From positions 49,709 to 113,708 of the forward strand of contig CAYXJR010000002.1 of NCBI GenBank assembly GCA_964465145.1: DNA of 64,000 nt. Direction: 5' to 3'. Shown here piece by piece: positions 53,747-61,374 of this stretch (positions are counted from its first letter, which is position 1; each line of letters starts with the position of its first letter). Under the pieces are notes generated by a model, which did no database searches, was not told the DNA's origin, and saw only the letters and a program-made list of their open reading frames with translations. The position numbers were made by a program, and so were the translations under genes. Source of the stretch: JAUVKA01 sp964465145. GTDB lineage: Bacteria > Bacteroidota > Bacteroidia > Bacteroidales > UBA12481.

Positions 53747-55540
53747 ATGAGTAATTACACTGTAAACCTTAAGATAAACGATTTACCGGTTACAGTCCCC
53801 GCGGGGACCACAATACTGGATGCAGCCAAGAAGCTGGACTTTCGCATTCCGACACTGTGCTATCATGAAGATCTTTCTATAGCAGGGAATTGTCGGGTTT
53901 GTATTGTTGAGCAGGTAGGAGCAAAAACCCTTCCCGCCGCATGTGCAACACCTGTTTCTGAGGGTATGGAAATACATACCAACAGTGCCAATGTGCGGTC
54001 GGCCAGGAAACATATAATAGAACTCCTCCTTTCAGAACACAATGCTGATTGTACAAAGTGCTTTAAGAATGGTAACTGTGAGCTTCAGACACTTGCCCAT
54101 GAATACCGTATTGGGGATCATGAGTTTATTAATCTGGTCTCAGATAAAAAGGTAAGGATTGATAACCTTTCCCCCTCCATAATTAAGGATGATTCCAAAT
54201 GCATCCGATGCCAGCGTTGCGTAAGGACATGTTCTGAGTTGCAGGGTGTTTCTGCTCTTATCGTTGCCAATAAAGGTGACCGCCAGAAAATTACAACATT
54301 TCTGGATCATTCTATTGTTGAGGTGGTTTGCACTAATTGCGGACAGTGCATCAACCGCTGTCCCGTGGGAGCCCTGGTTGAAAAAACCTATGTGGAACAG
54401 GTTTGGGATGCCATCAATGATCCCAATAAACACACGGTGGTTCAGACTGCTCCGGCGGTTCGTGTCGCTCTTGGTGAAGAATTAGATTTCGAGCCTGGAA
54501 TCCGGGTGACCGGAAAAATGGTGTCTGCCCTCAAACGATTGGGTTTTGATTCAGTCCTTGACACAGATTTTACTGCCGATCTGACCATCATGGAAGAAGG
54601 AACGGAATTGCTTACCCGACTGAAAAAAGTGCTGGTGGACAAGGATGAGAGCGTTAAGTTACCCATGACAACCTCCTGCTCACCCGGATGGATTAAATTT
54701 ATAGAACATATCTTCCCGGAATATCTGCCAAACGTATCAAGCTGTAAATCTCCCCAACAAATGTTCGGTGCTCTGGCAAAGACTTATTATGCCCAGAAAA
54801 AGGGACTTAAGGCCCAGGATATTGTAAGCGTTTCAATTATGCCTTGTACAGCAAAAAAATTTGAGGCCGACCGGCCAGAAATGCGGGCCAGTGGGTATAA
54901 AGATGTTGATTTTGTCTTAACTACCAGGGAATTAGGGATGATGATAAAACAGGCAGGGATAAATTTCAAAAACTTGCCGGAGAGTAATTACGACAGCATA
55001 ATGGGTAATTCTACTGGGGCGGCAGTTATTTTTGGTGTCACTGGGGGGGTGATGGAGGCTGCGTTACGCACAGTTTATGAGATTGTTACTGGCAAAGAGG
55101 TTCCCTTTAGTAATCTTAATATACTGCCGGTAAGAGGCATGGAAGGGGTTCGTGAAGCTAAGATCAAACTTGAGGGCTGCCTCCCGGAATGGTCTTTCCT
55201 TGATGGCATAGAAGTTTCATGTGCAGTTGCCCACGGATTGGTAAATGCCAGAAAACTTATGCAATCAGTTAAGGACGGCACAGCCAATTATCATTTTATT
55301 GAGATTATGGCCTGCCTGGGTGGATGCCTCGGTGGCGGAGGTCAGCCTATCCCTACCAATAAAGAGATTCGTGATAAAAGAGCCAAGGCAATTTATGAGG
55401 AAGATGAAGGTCTTTTACACAGGAAATCACATGAAAATCCTGAAGTCAAGCGGATTTATGAAGATTTCCTAGGAGCTCCAAACAGCCATAAATCCCATGA
55501 ACTATTACATACGCATTATAAAAAGCGTAAAAGATATTAA
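53747..55540 (+). CDS. hydA: [FeFe] hydrogenase catalytic subunit HydA
   Basis: 597 residues. N-terminal [2Fe-2S] (Cys38, 49, 52, 66), His-Cys3 [4Fe-4S] domain (about 98-112), two [4Fe-4S] motifs (C-I-R-C-Q-R-C and C-T-N-C-G-Q-C), and the H-cluster domain. L1 reads T-S-C-S-P-G-W (Cys311, Ser312), L2 M-P-C-T-A-K-K-F-E (Cys367), L3 M-A-C-L-G-G-C (Cys523, Cys527). All H-cluster ligands are present, but the second L1 Cys is Ser and the L3 Pro is Leu. Makes or consumes H2 with NAD(H) through HydBC. Maturases HydEFG are not in the window. Confidence 0.95.
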   Translation: MSNYTVNLKINDLPVTVPAGTTILDAAKKLDFRIPTLCYHEDLSIAGNCRVCIVEQVGAKTLPAACATPVSEGMEIHTNSANVRSARKHIIELLLSEHNADCTKCFKNGNCELQTLAHEYRIGDHEFINLVSDKKVRIDNLSPSIIKDDSKCIRCQRCVRTCSELQGVSALIVANKGDRQKITTFLDHSIVEVVCTNCGQCINRCPVGALVEKTYVEQVWDAINDPNKHTVVQTAPAVRVALGEELDFEPGIRVTGKMVSALKRLGFDSVLDTDFTADLTIMEEGTELLTRLKKVLVDKDESVKLPMTTSCSPGWIKFIEHIFPEYLPNVSSCKSPQQMFGALAKTYYAQKKGLKAQDIVSVSIMPCTAKKFEADRPEMRASGYKDVDFVLTTRELGMMIKQAGINFKNLPESNYDSIMGNSTGAAVIFGVTGGVMEAALRTVYEIVTGKEVPFSNLNILPVRGMEGVREAKIKLEGCLPEWSFLDGIEVSCAVAHGLVNARKLMQSVKDGTANYHFIEIMACLGGCLGGGGQPIPTNKEIRDKRAKAIYEEDEGLLHRKSHENPEVKRIYEDFLGAPNSHKSHELLHTHYKKRKRY

Positions 55541-55566
55541 TTACAGGAGGAGTGATAATAATGAAA

Positions 55567-55597
55567 GGGCATCTCAATCAGTAGATGGCCTTTTTTT
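55567..55597 (+). terminator. Terminator after hydA
   Basis: An 8-bp stem (GGGCATCT / AGATGGCC, one mismatch) with a seven-base T-tract, 26 bp after the hydA stop. Confidence 0.8.
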
Positions 55598-55655
55598 AAT
55601 ATCCCGTAACAAAGCTTAACTTTAACAGGGCATAGTCCTCGTTTTTTTAATTCCG

Positions 55656-55686
55656 CTTGAGAGTTAATGAATATTTCGTAAGTTTG
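55656..55686 (+). promoter_or_regulatory. Promoter of rex
   Basis: CTTG (55656-55659) and TAAGTTTG (55679-55686) with 19-bp spacing, a good Bacteroidota promoter, 22 bp before the rex start. Confidence 0.6.
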
Positions 55687-55708
55687 GTTGCACCAAAAAA
55701 GTATAATT

Positions 55709-56344
55709 ATGAATTTACCTGAACGGACAGTCGCCAGATTAAGCGAATATCGCAGGATATTGCTGGATTGTCTCGCGAAAGGGCAAACCCACATCTTCAG
55801 CCATGAATTGGCCAGGCTGAACCACATTACTGCTGTACAGGTGAGGCGCGACATGATGCTTATGGGATTCACCAGTATGCAAAGGAGGGGATATGATATT
55901 AAAGAGCTTATTAGAGCAATTGGTGATCTAATAGATACTGCTGAAGGTTTGAATGTGGCTGTAGTGGGTGTTGGTAATCTTGGACGGGCGATAACCAGCT
56001 ATTTTAGGGGAAAGCGCTCAAAGCTTAACATTGTTGCCACTTTCGATGTGAATGAAGAAAAGATTGGTAAAGTGATAGTTGGAGTTAAGTGTTACCATAC
56101 GGATGAGATGGAGCTCCTAATTAAGAAATTGAATATTTGTATTGCTATACTGACAGTTCCTCCGGAATATGCCAGAAATATTGCTGAATCCCTTGGGCAA
56201 TATGGGATCAAGGGTATTTTGAATTTCACTACAGTTCCCCTGAACATGCCACAGGATGTCTATCTTGAGGAATTTGATATGATAACATCTATAGAAAAGG
56301 TAGCCTACTTTGTAAAAAGAGAGATAGACAAATCAAAAAATTAA
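55709..56344 (+). CDS. rex: Redox-sensing transcriptional repressor Rex
   Basis: 211 residues from ATG 55709 (a TTG at 55688 would add seven residues that overlap the promoter). The N-terminal winged helix (about 1-75; L-P-E-R-T-V-A-R-L-S-x-Y, V-R-R-D) binds operators; the Rossmann domain begins V-G-V-G-N-L-G-R-A near residue 90. NADH binding releases DNA, inducing fermentative genes. Immediately downstream of the hydrogenase it likely controls, with its own promoter and a terminator in between. Confidence 0.94.
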   Translation: MNLPERTVARLSEYRRILLDCLAKGQTHIFSHELARLNHITAVQVRRDMMLMGFTSMQRRGYDIKELIRAIGDLIDTAEGLNVAVVGVGNLGRAITSYFRGKRSKLNIVATFDVNEEKIGKVIVGVKCYHTDEMELLIKKLNICIAILTVPPEYARNIAESLGQYGIKGILNFTTVPLNMPQDVYLEEFDMITSIEKVAYFVKREIDKSKN

Positions 56345-56370
56345 GTAAAGACATTACTGAGGGATTGATT

Positions 56371-57069
56371 TCAATTTTCCAATAATTCCCTGATTTCTTT
56401 CATTATTGATTTATTTGTAATTCTGTATGGCCCTGGTTCACCGTCCAGTTCAAAACCTTTGGCTCTGGTAATAGGTGCCCGGGAAAGAACCTGGATATAT
56501 TTTCCCAGATAAATAGCCTCATCCAGATCATGGGTAACGAAAATTACTGTCCTTGGTTCTTCACGCCAACTGCGGAGAAAAATCTCGAACACCTTGTTTT
56601 TCAATCCCAAATCTAATCCCCGGAAAGCCTCGTCCATGAGTATTGTATGCGAAGGGAATGCAAAGGCCCTGGCAATGGCAATACGTTGATTCATCCCCCC
56701 GGATAGTTTGGAAGGATATTGATCACTCCAATCTGACAATTCTACAAGCTTGATGTATTTTTCTGTTTTATCCCTGACTTCAGCTGGATCCATTTTATCC
56801 AACAAGGGAAAGGCAATATTCTGATATACAGTTCTCCAGGGAAGAATTCTCGTCTCCTGAAAAATATAAGAGAATGAGGATTCTGGAAATCCAGAAATCT
56901 TTCCAGATATGGGATTCAGAATTTGGCTGATTAAATGCAGTAAAGTGGTTTTGCCACAACCGGAAGGACCGAGGATGCAGGAGATCGATCCCTCAGGGAT
57001 ATCCATTGAAAAGTCTTGGAACAATTCTATTCCGGGATAAGCGAATGATATTTTATCAAGTTTGGGCAT
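56371..57069 (-). CDS. ABC transporter ATPase, SsuB/TauB-like
   Basis: 232 residues. Walker A G-P-S-G-C-G-K-T (about 33-40), Q-loop F-Q-E-T-R, signature L-S-G-G-M-N-Q-R, Walker B I-L-M-D-E-A and the H-switch T-H-D are complete. The group (nitrate/sulfonate/taurine, CUT of NMT1-type importers) is supported by the neighbouring permease and binding protein. It is convergent with rex (26-bp gap). Confidence 0.9.
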   Translation of the reverse strand: MPKLDKISFAYPGIELFQDFSMDIPEGSISCILGPSGCGKTTLLHLISQILNPISGKISGFPESSFSYIFQETRILPWRTVYQNIAFPLLDKMDPAEVRDKTEKYIKLVELSDWSDQYPSKLSGGMNQRIAIARAFAFPSHTILMDEAFRGLDLGLKNKVFEIFLRSWREEPRTVIFVTHDLDEAIYLGKYIQVLSRAPITRAKGFELDGEPGPYRITNKSIMKEIRELLEN

Positions 57070-57822
57070 TTATTTCCAGGAAATAACTCTTTTTTCAATT
57101 AAACCAATGGACTTTTCAAAGATGAAACCAATTAAAACTGCCACTAGGGTCCAGGAGATCAATTCAGCAACTAAAAGGTAACTCTGTGCATCCTGCATCA
57201 TACTCCCTATGCCGAATTTTGGTTGGCTCAATACTTCTCCGATGATTACCGCTCTCCAGCCAAAGCCAACAGCTGTAAGTAATCCGCTAATTAAAAAGGG
57301 ATACAGGGATGGTACAAACACATCTAAGAAAATTCGCCAGGTCTTTACCCGGTAAATTCTCGACATTTCAATTAGTCCTTTGTCAACCTCCTTGATTCCG
57401 GCCGAGAGATTGGTTGTCAGTATGGGGAACATGGTCAGGAATCCAATAAATACCGGGACATGATCAACCCTTAACCAAATAATTGCAAGTAATATAATGG
57501 AAATGACAGGTGTTGATCGGATTGTAACAAGGAAGGGGGAAAAGAAGGACTCCACTTTCTTATTTAACCCAGAAGGGATACCAATTAAAAGGCTAATAAT
57601 CATGGCAAAAGAAAATCCTATGAGGCCTCTCAGTATGGTGATGATTAAACTTCTGTAAAAGGAGGGATCAGAGACGAGGACAGTGAGTGTTTTAAAAGTA
57701 AACCAGGGTCCAGGGAGAATATTCCTGGATCCAACCGTCAGGGCAATTATTTCCCAGATCAGGATCAGTAGAATCCCTCCGGCAAGACTATACCAACTAT
57801 TTTTCGAAAAAGAAAGCTTCAT
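57070..57822 (-). CDS. ABC transporter permease, SsuC/TauC-like
   Basis: 250 residues with six membrane segments and the EAA loop (E-M-S-R-I-Y-R-V-K near residue 165). It forms the channel of the importer with the ATPase (no gap) and overlaps the binding-protein gene by 26 bp, so all three are one operon. Confidence 0.9.
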   Translation of the reverse strand: MKLSFSKNSWYSLAGGILLILIWEIIALTVGSRNILPGPWFTFKTLTVLVSDPSFYRSLIITILRGLIGFSFAMIISLLIGIPSGLNKKVESFFSPFLVTIRSTPVISIILLAIIWLRVDHVPVFIGFLTMFPILTTNLSAGIKEVDKGLIEMSRIYRVKTWRIFLDVFVPSLYPFLISGLLTAVGFGWRAVIIGEVLSQPKFGIGSMMQDAQSYLLVAELISWTLVAVLIGFIFEKSIGLIEKRVISWK

Positions 57823-58789
57823 CAGGCAATCGTCCTCCTATAGATTCCGGGTTAAATTTATAAAAAACACCAAGGTAGGCTTTCACTTTGTCCTTGACCT
57901 CCCAGGAAGGCAGTACTTTTAAATTGCATCCCGGAATTGACTCCCGGGCAATTGTTGTATCATGCAGTATGTTGTAGCTTACTGCCAGTTGTCCCGCCCT
58001 ACTAAGATCGGAGACTATTTTCGAGCAGGATTGCTGGTACTTTTCCAAAAAAGCAACCACCAATTCAGGATTTTCCCGGGCAAAGGATGATTTAACCACA
58101 AGACTGGTTTGGGGTATGGCAAAATCATCATTAAAAACTTTTTTCCACTCCTGTTCAAGATTAAAAAGTGTCCTGATTTCAACATTTTTTTTGTGTACCA
58201 TACTTATCAATGGTTCTGATAGGACGGCGATGTCGGATAGGCCGGCTATTACAGCGTTGGCCAGGTCACTATGGGTTGGAAAGGAATAATCCAGAATCAG
58301 GTCATTATCCGGATCCAGATTGTTTTCGCAGGCCAGAAAACGAAAGAGAATATCAGGGGTCATGCCCTTGGCCATAAGGTGGACTCTTTTTCCCTTAAGG
58401 TCATTCCAGCTGCATATCGAGGTATCGCGTCCAATAAGCTCAAGGGTACCCCAAACAGAAACACCTGCCAATTGATAGGGTACTCCTTTGTTATACAGGT
58501 TAGCAGCCATATTGGTTGGTATCATCGCCACCTCAGGTTCTTCGCGAAGCAAGCGGGCCCTGATTTGAAGAGGCTCATCAAGTATTTCATATTTAATTTG
58601 ATGTCCATCCAATTCATCCATCTCATCTATCATGAACAGCATGCTCATGGCCGAAGGCCCGCGGAGTATCAATACATCCACGATGTGATTATCTTTATTG
58701 TTGTTCTGGCAGGAGAAAGATATCAGGAAGAGAAGAATGATTTTTATAATTCTCCGATACAATTGCATCAATTTACCTGACAAGTTCAT
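57797..58789 (-). CDS. ABC substrate-binding lipoprotein, NMT1/SsuA-like
   Basis: 330 residues. A basic N-terminus with hydrophobic run ends in the lipobox F-S-C, so a lipoprotein in the periplasmic face; Met8 is an alternative start. The fold is periplasmic-binding protein type II of the NMT1/SsuA family (L-K-G-K-R-V-H-L, A-V-I-A-G, E-P-L-I-S-M). The ligand could be a sulfonate, thiamine precursor or other small anion; no metabolic gene in the cluster narrows it. Confidence 0.87.
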   Translation of the reverse strand: MNLSGKLMQLYRRIIKIILLFLISFSCQNNNKDNHIVDVLILRGPSAMSMLFMIDEMDELDGHQIKYEILDEPLQIRARLLREEPEVAMIPTNMAANLYNKGVPYQLAGVSVWGTLELIGRDTSICSWNDLKGKRVHLMAKGMTPDILFRFLACENNLDPDNDLILDYSFPTHSDLANAVIAGLSDIAVLSEPLISMVHKKNVEIRTLFNLEQEWKKVFNDDFAIPQTSLVVKSSFARENPELVVAFLEKYQQSCSKIVSDLSRAGQLAVSYNILHDTTIARESIPGCNLKVLPSWEVKDKVKAYLGVFYKFNPESIGGRLPDEAFFFEK

Positions 58790-58822
58790 TACAATAAATA
58801 TTTTTCAGGAATTTCAAGGTCT

Positions 58823-59882
58823 TTATTCCGGATATAGACTAAGTTTATGGGCTCTGTATGATCTATACCCTGCAAATGATAAAGTTTTGTCGGCAAAAAT
58901 TACTTCAAAAACAACTTTCCCGCTATTATCAACTTCAACAATAGGATCATAGTCCATACCGTTCAAATGCAACCAATCGTTAGGGTTTGGGTGGTAGGGC
59001 CCCATGAGTCTGGTTGGATCAAGTATGGTTTTGAAATCCCATTCTCTTTCCACATACCCTCCCTCACGGCTGATTTCCAATACAACATCTTCCACCGAAT
59101 CATCATGTTCGCTCAATGCCAGGAAGTTGCCATCGGGAAGCTCAACAATATCATGATGCATATGAGGCATATTCCATTTTTTCCGGTTTTGATACAATAA
59201 TTTCTGCCCCTGGATAAATATCCGGCAAGGGATCTGTTGTTATAAACAAACTTTCCTGGCTTTTGTCACCATACTGATCAGTTAAGGTAATCACAACATT
59301 GTTCGTGGCTTGTTCGTACAGGCCAAGAACAGGAACCGAAAAGTTGGTCGATGGATTGGGATAAAGTTTAATCAGATCGTTATCATCCTGCCCCTTTATT
59401 TTGATCTCAAGAATACATGCTCGATCGAGCTTAATCTCTAATAGACCTGCCAGAGGAGTGTTCCCATAGGGATTCAGGGTAAATTCCAACTCTGTTATTT
59501 CAGGTGCTGTAACTGATTCAACCAGGATCTCTATTTGGTAGTAATGGTCAATCTCCCCGTCTGAGCCCAGGGTTTTGAGGAATAAAGGATCTGAGAAATT
59601 CAGGGTAGAAACGCCAGTGATTATCTCCAAATCTTGTGAAAATAAGCTCCCCTGACTTGTGAGTGCGAAAACAGATGTCAGGGACTCAATATCCTTATTA
59701 ACAGGAAGAAGGACGGTATTGGTTATCCGTATGGGTTCAGTTGAATTATCAAATGTAAAAACAACCTCAGGTAATTCTTTGATACTAAATTCCTCAAGTT
59801 CGACTTCCGGAACAGCTTGGTCTTTCTGGCAGGCAGGTAAAAACAAAAGGGCAATAAAGGTAATAGCTATTAGTTTTTTCAT
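58823..59882 (-). pseudogene. Decayed arylsulfotransferase (ASST family)
   Basis: Two frames carry pieces of one protein. The first (59882 to about 59160) has a lipoprotein signal (L-P-A-C) and the ASST N-terminal Ig-like region (L-N-P-Y-G-N-T-P-L-A, T-T-D-P-L-P). A frame change at about 59150-59197 leads into the second (to 58823), which starts near M-H-H-D-I-V-E-L-P-D-G-N-F and then jumps from D-W-L-H-L-N-G-M-D-Y-D to a C-terminal I-V-E-V-D-N-S-G. About 367 residues remain of the usual 500-600. Two internal deletions are inferred. Family assignment is from motif memory. Confidence 0.7.
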
Positions 59883-59985
59883 TATGTCCGGTTAAATAGA
59901 AAAGATTTGTAATTATAATGATGTTGCCAGTTTTACAGGCCAGCTCCACTTAATGATTTTTTAGAGTATGCTCAATGGTAGCTCC

Positions 59986-61116
59986 CTACCAGGAGTACTC
60001 CGATTTTGCATAGCGGATACCTCTTTCTTGTAAGTAGTTTAAGATATATGGTAAATGCTTGTTCTTTTTACTAATCAGCTCCGGTGGATTAACTCCAGGC
60101 ATATCAATCTGTCCATCTGCCAACAGGGACATCACTGCGGTTGCCGTGTAACCAGTGGTTCGGGCCATGGAAGTTATTTGGCTGGCCGGGTCGTATTTAT
60201 CCAACAGGTCAAACTGATAGGCTTTTTTCTGATCGTCAATCCAACCCTCAATATTGATGCGCATAATAGTGAAATCTTCCTCTCCCCGGGGTAATTCCCA
60301 TTGGGGGAACACAAGTTCAGCAGTGAAATCTATAGGGCTTAGTTTATGGCCCTTGACATTTATCTTTGATTCGTTAAAAAAACCTGCGGCTCTCAGCATC
60401 CTCAGGAATTCTATTGTGCCGGGATATCTAAGGGTTTTTTCAATCATGTTCGGGATCTTCATGGTTGTTATAAGGCTTCTGAGTCCATCGGAATTAAATG
60501 CTTCCAGGGTGCCAATTGAATCAAAATTAATAAGTTCCGGATCTGACAAAGCTTCCCTGACAACCATTTCCCCATTTTGAACATACCGGGCGGGGCGGGT
60601 ATATTCTTCGATTACATCTATTGGTGAAAAAACCGCCTTGTATTGCCATGGCCACTCTCTTTTTGATGGCAATCCTCCCACCAGACAGCGGAAATTCTGA
60701 ACCTGAATTTCATTGGCAAAATGCCCAAGGATGAGATTGCTCATACCCGGTGCTACACCACAGTCTGTAATTACACTAACACCACGATCACGTGCCAAAC
60801 GATCCAAACCAAAGGGGTCCTCTGGGAAAAAGGAAATATCCACCATATTCTTACCGGCCTCAATACATCGCTTCACCGATTGGTAACCAAGAAATCCAGG
60901 CAATGCACCCAGAACCAAATCAGCTTTTTTTGCCAGTGAATTGAATATGTCGGCTTGTGTAACATCAGCTTGTTCAATACTAACGTTGTGTAAATTAGCT
61001 AGCTTAGCTAATTTCGCCAGATCTAAATCAGAAGCAATAACATTGAACTGTCCAGCCAAATCCCTAACCATGGCCTGACCAACAAGGCCTGTTCCTAATA
61101 CCAGAATTGTTTTCAT
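59986..61116 (-). CDS. Saccharopine dehydrogenase family protein
   Basis: 376 residues. N-terminal Rossmann motif G-T-G-L-V-G-Q-A (about 7-14), G-V-A-P-G-M-S-N near residue 120 and the C-terminal domain with R-T-T-G-Y-T-A-T match the saccharopine reductase-like (Lys9/LYSDH) group. It may act on lysine-derived amino acids; the partner genes are absent, so the reaction is open. It is divergent from the TonB receptor gene with a 258-bp gap. Confidence 0.87.
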   Translation of the reverse strand: MKTILVLGTGLVGQAMVRDLAGQFNVIASDLDLAKLAKLANLHNVSIEQADVTQADIFNSLAKKADLVLGALPGFLGYQSVKRCIEAGKNMVDISFFPEDPFGLDRLARDRGVSVITDCGVAPGMSNLILGHFANEIQVQNFRCLVGGLPSKREWPWQYKAVFSPIDVIEEYTRPARYVQNGEMVVREALSDPELINFDSIGTLEAFNSDGLRSLITTMKIPNMIEKTLRYPGTIEFLRMLRAAGFFNESKINVKGHKLSPIDFTAELVFPQWELPRGEEDFTIMRINIEGWIDDQKKAYQFDLLDKYDPASQITSMARTTGYTATAVMSLLADGQIDMPGVNPPELISKKNKHLPYILNYLQERGIRYAKSEYSW

Positions 61117-61214
61117 GTGAGTATTTTCTTTATAAGAGAAATGACATTATTCCCTCTGATGTTTCTTTATAAAAATAAGAGCATTCGAATCCTTATTTTA
61201 TGATATTATTCATT

Positions 61215-61243
61215 TTTGCTAAATTAAGCGTGAATTATCTTTG
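61215..61243 (+). promoter_or_regulatory. Candidate promoter of the TonB receptor gene
   Basis: TTTG (61215-61218) and TATCTTTG (61236-61243) are 17 bp apart, slightly short for the consensus. The last three bases of the -7 box are the first three of an 18-bp palindrome, so a bound regulator would block it. Confidence 0.5.
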
Positions 61244-61258
61244 TTATTACAATAACAA
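61241..61258. promoter_or_regulatory. Perfect 18-bp palindrome, Rex-like operator
   Basis: TTGTTATTACAATAACAA has perfect 8-bp arms and a 2-bp centre. It matches the Rex consensus TTGTTAANNNNTTAACAA at 12 of 14 informative positions and overlaps the -7 box of the receptor promoter. It could also be another regulator's site. Confidence 0.5.
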
Positions 61259-61374
61259 TAATGCTGAGAATTTTGTTTTTACGACCTCAAAGAATTAAAA
61301 ATCAATCAGATCCGAAGGTTATCTGATGGAAAAGAGAATTAGAAGTGATACTTGAATACTAAATTTTAATCCAA

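Noticed and set aside
55561..55584. Seven-codon ORF (M-K-G-H-L-N-Q) preceded by AGGAGG, between hydA and rex
   Set aside because: It overlaps the terminator hairpin, and SD motifs are not a reliable start signal in this group. A leader peptide role cannot be supported.
55606..55630. Rex-like half-sites (GTAACAA and TTTAACAG) upstream of rex as an autoregulatory operator
   Set aside because: The halves are in the same orientation or wrongly spaced, so they do not form an 18-bp palindrome.
61326..61355. Nine-codon ORF in the leader of the TonB receptor gene
   Set aside because: Too short and without any conservation evidence; such ORFs occur by chance in a 117-bp leader.
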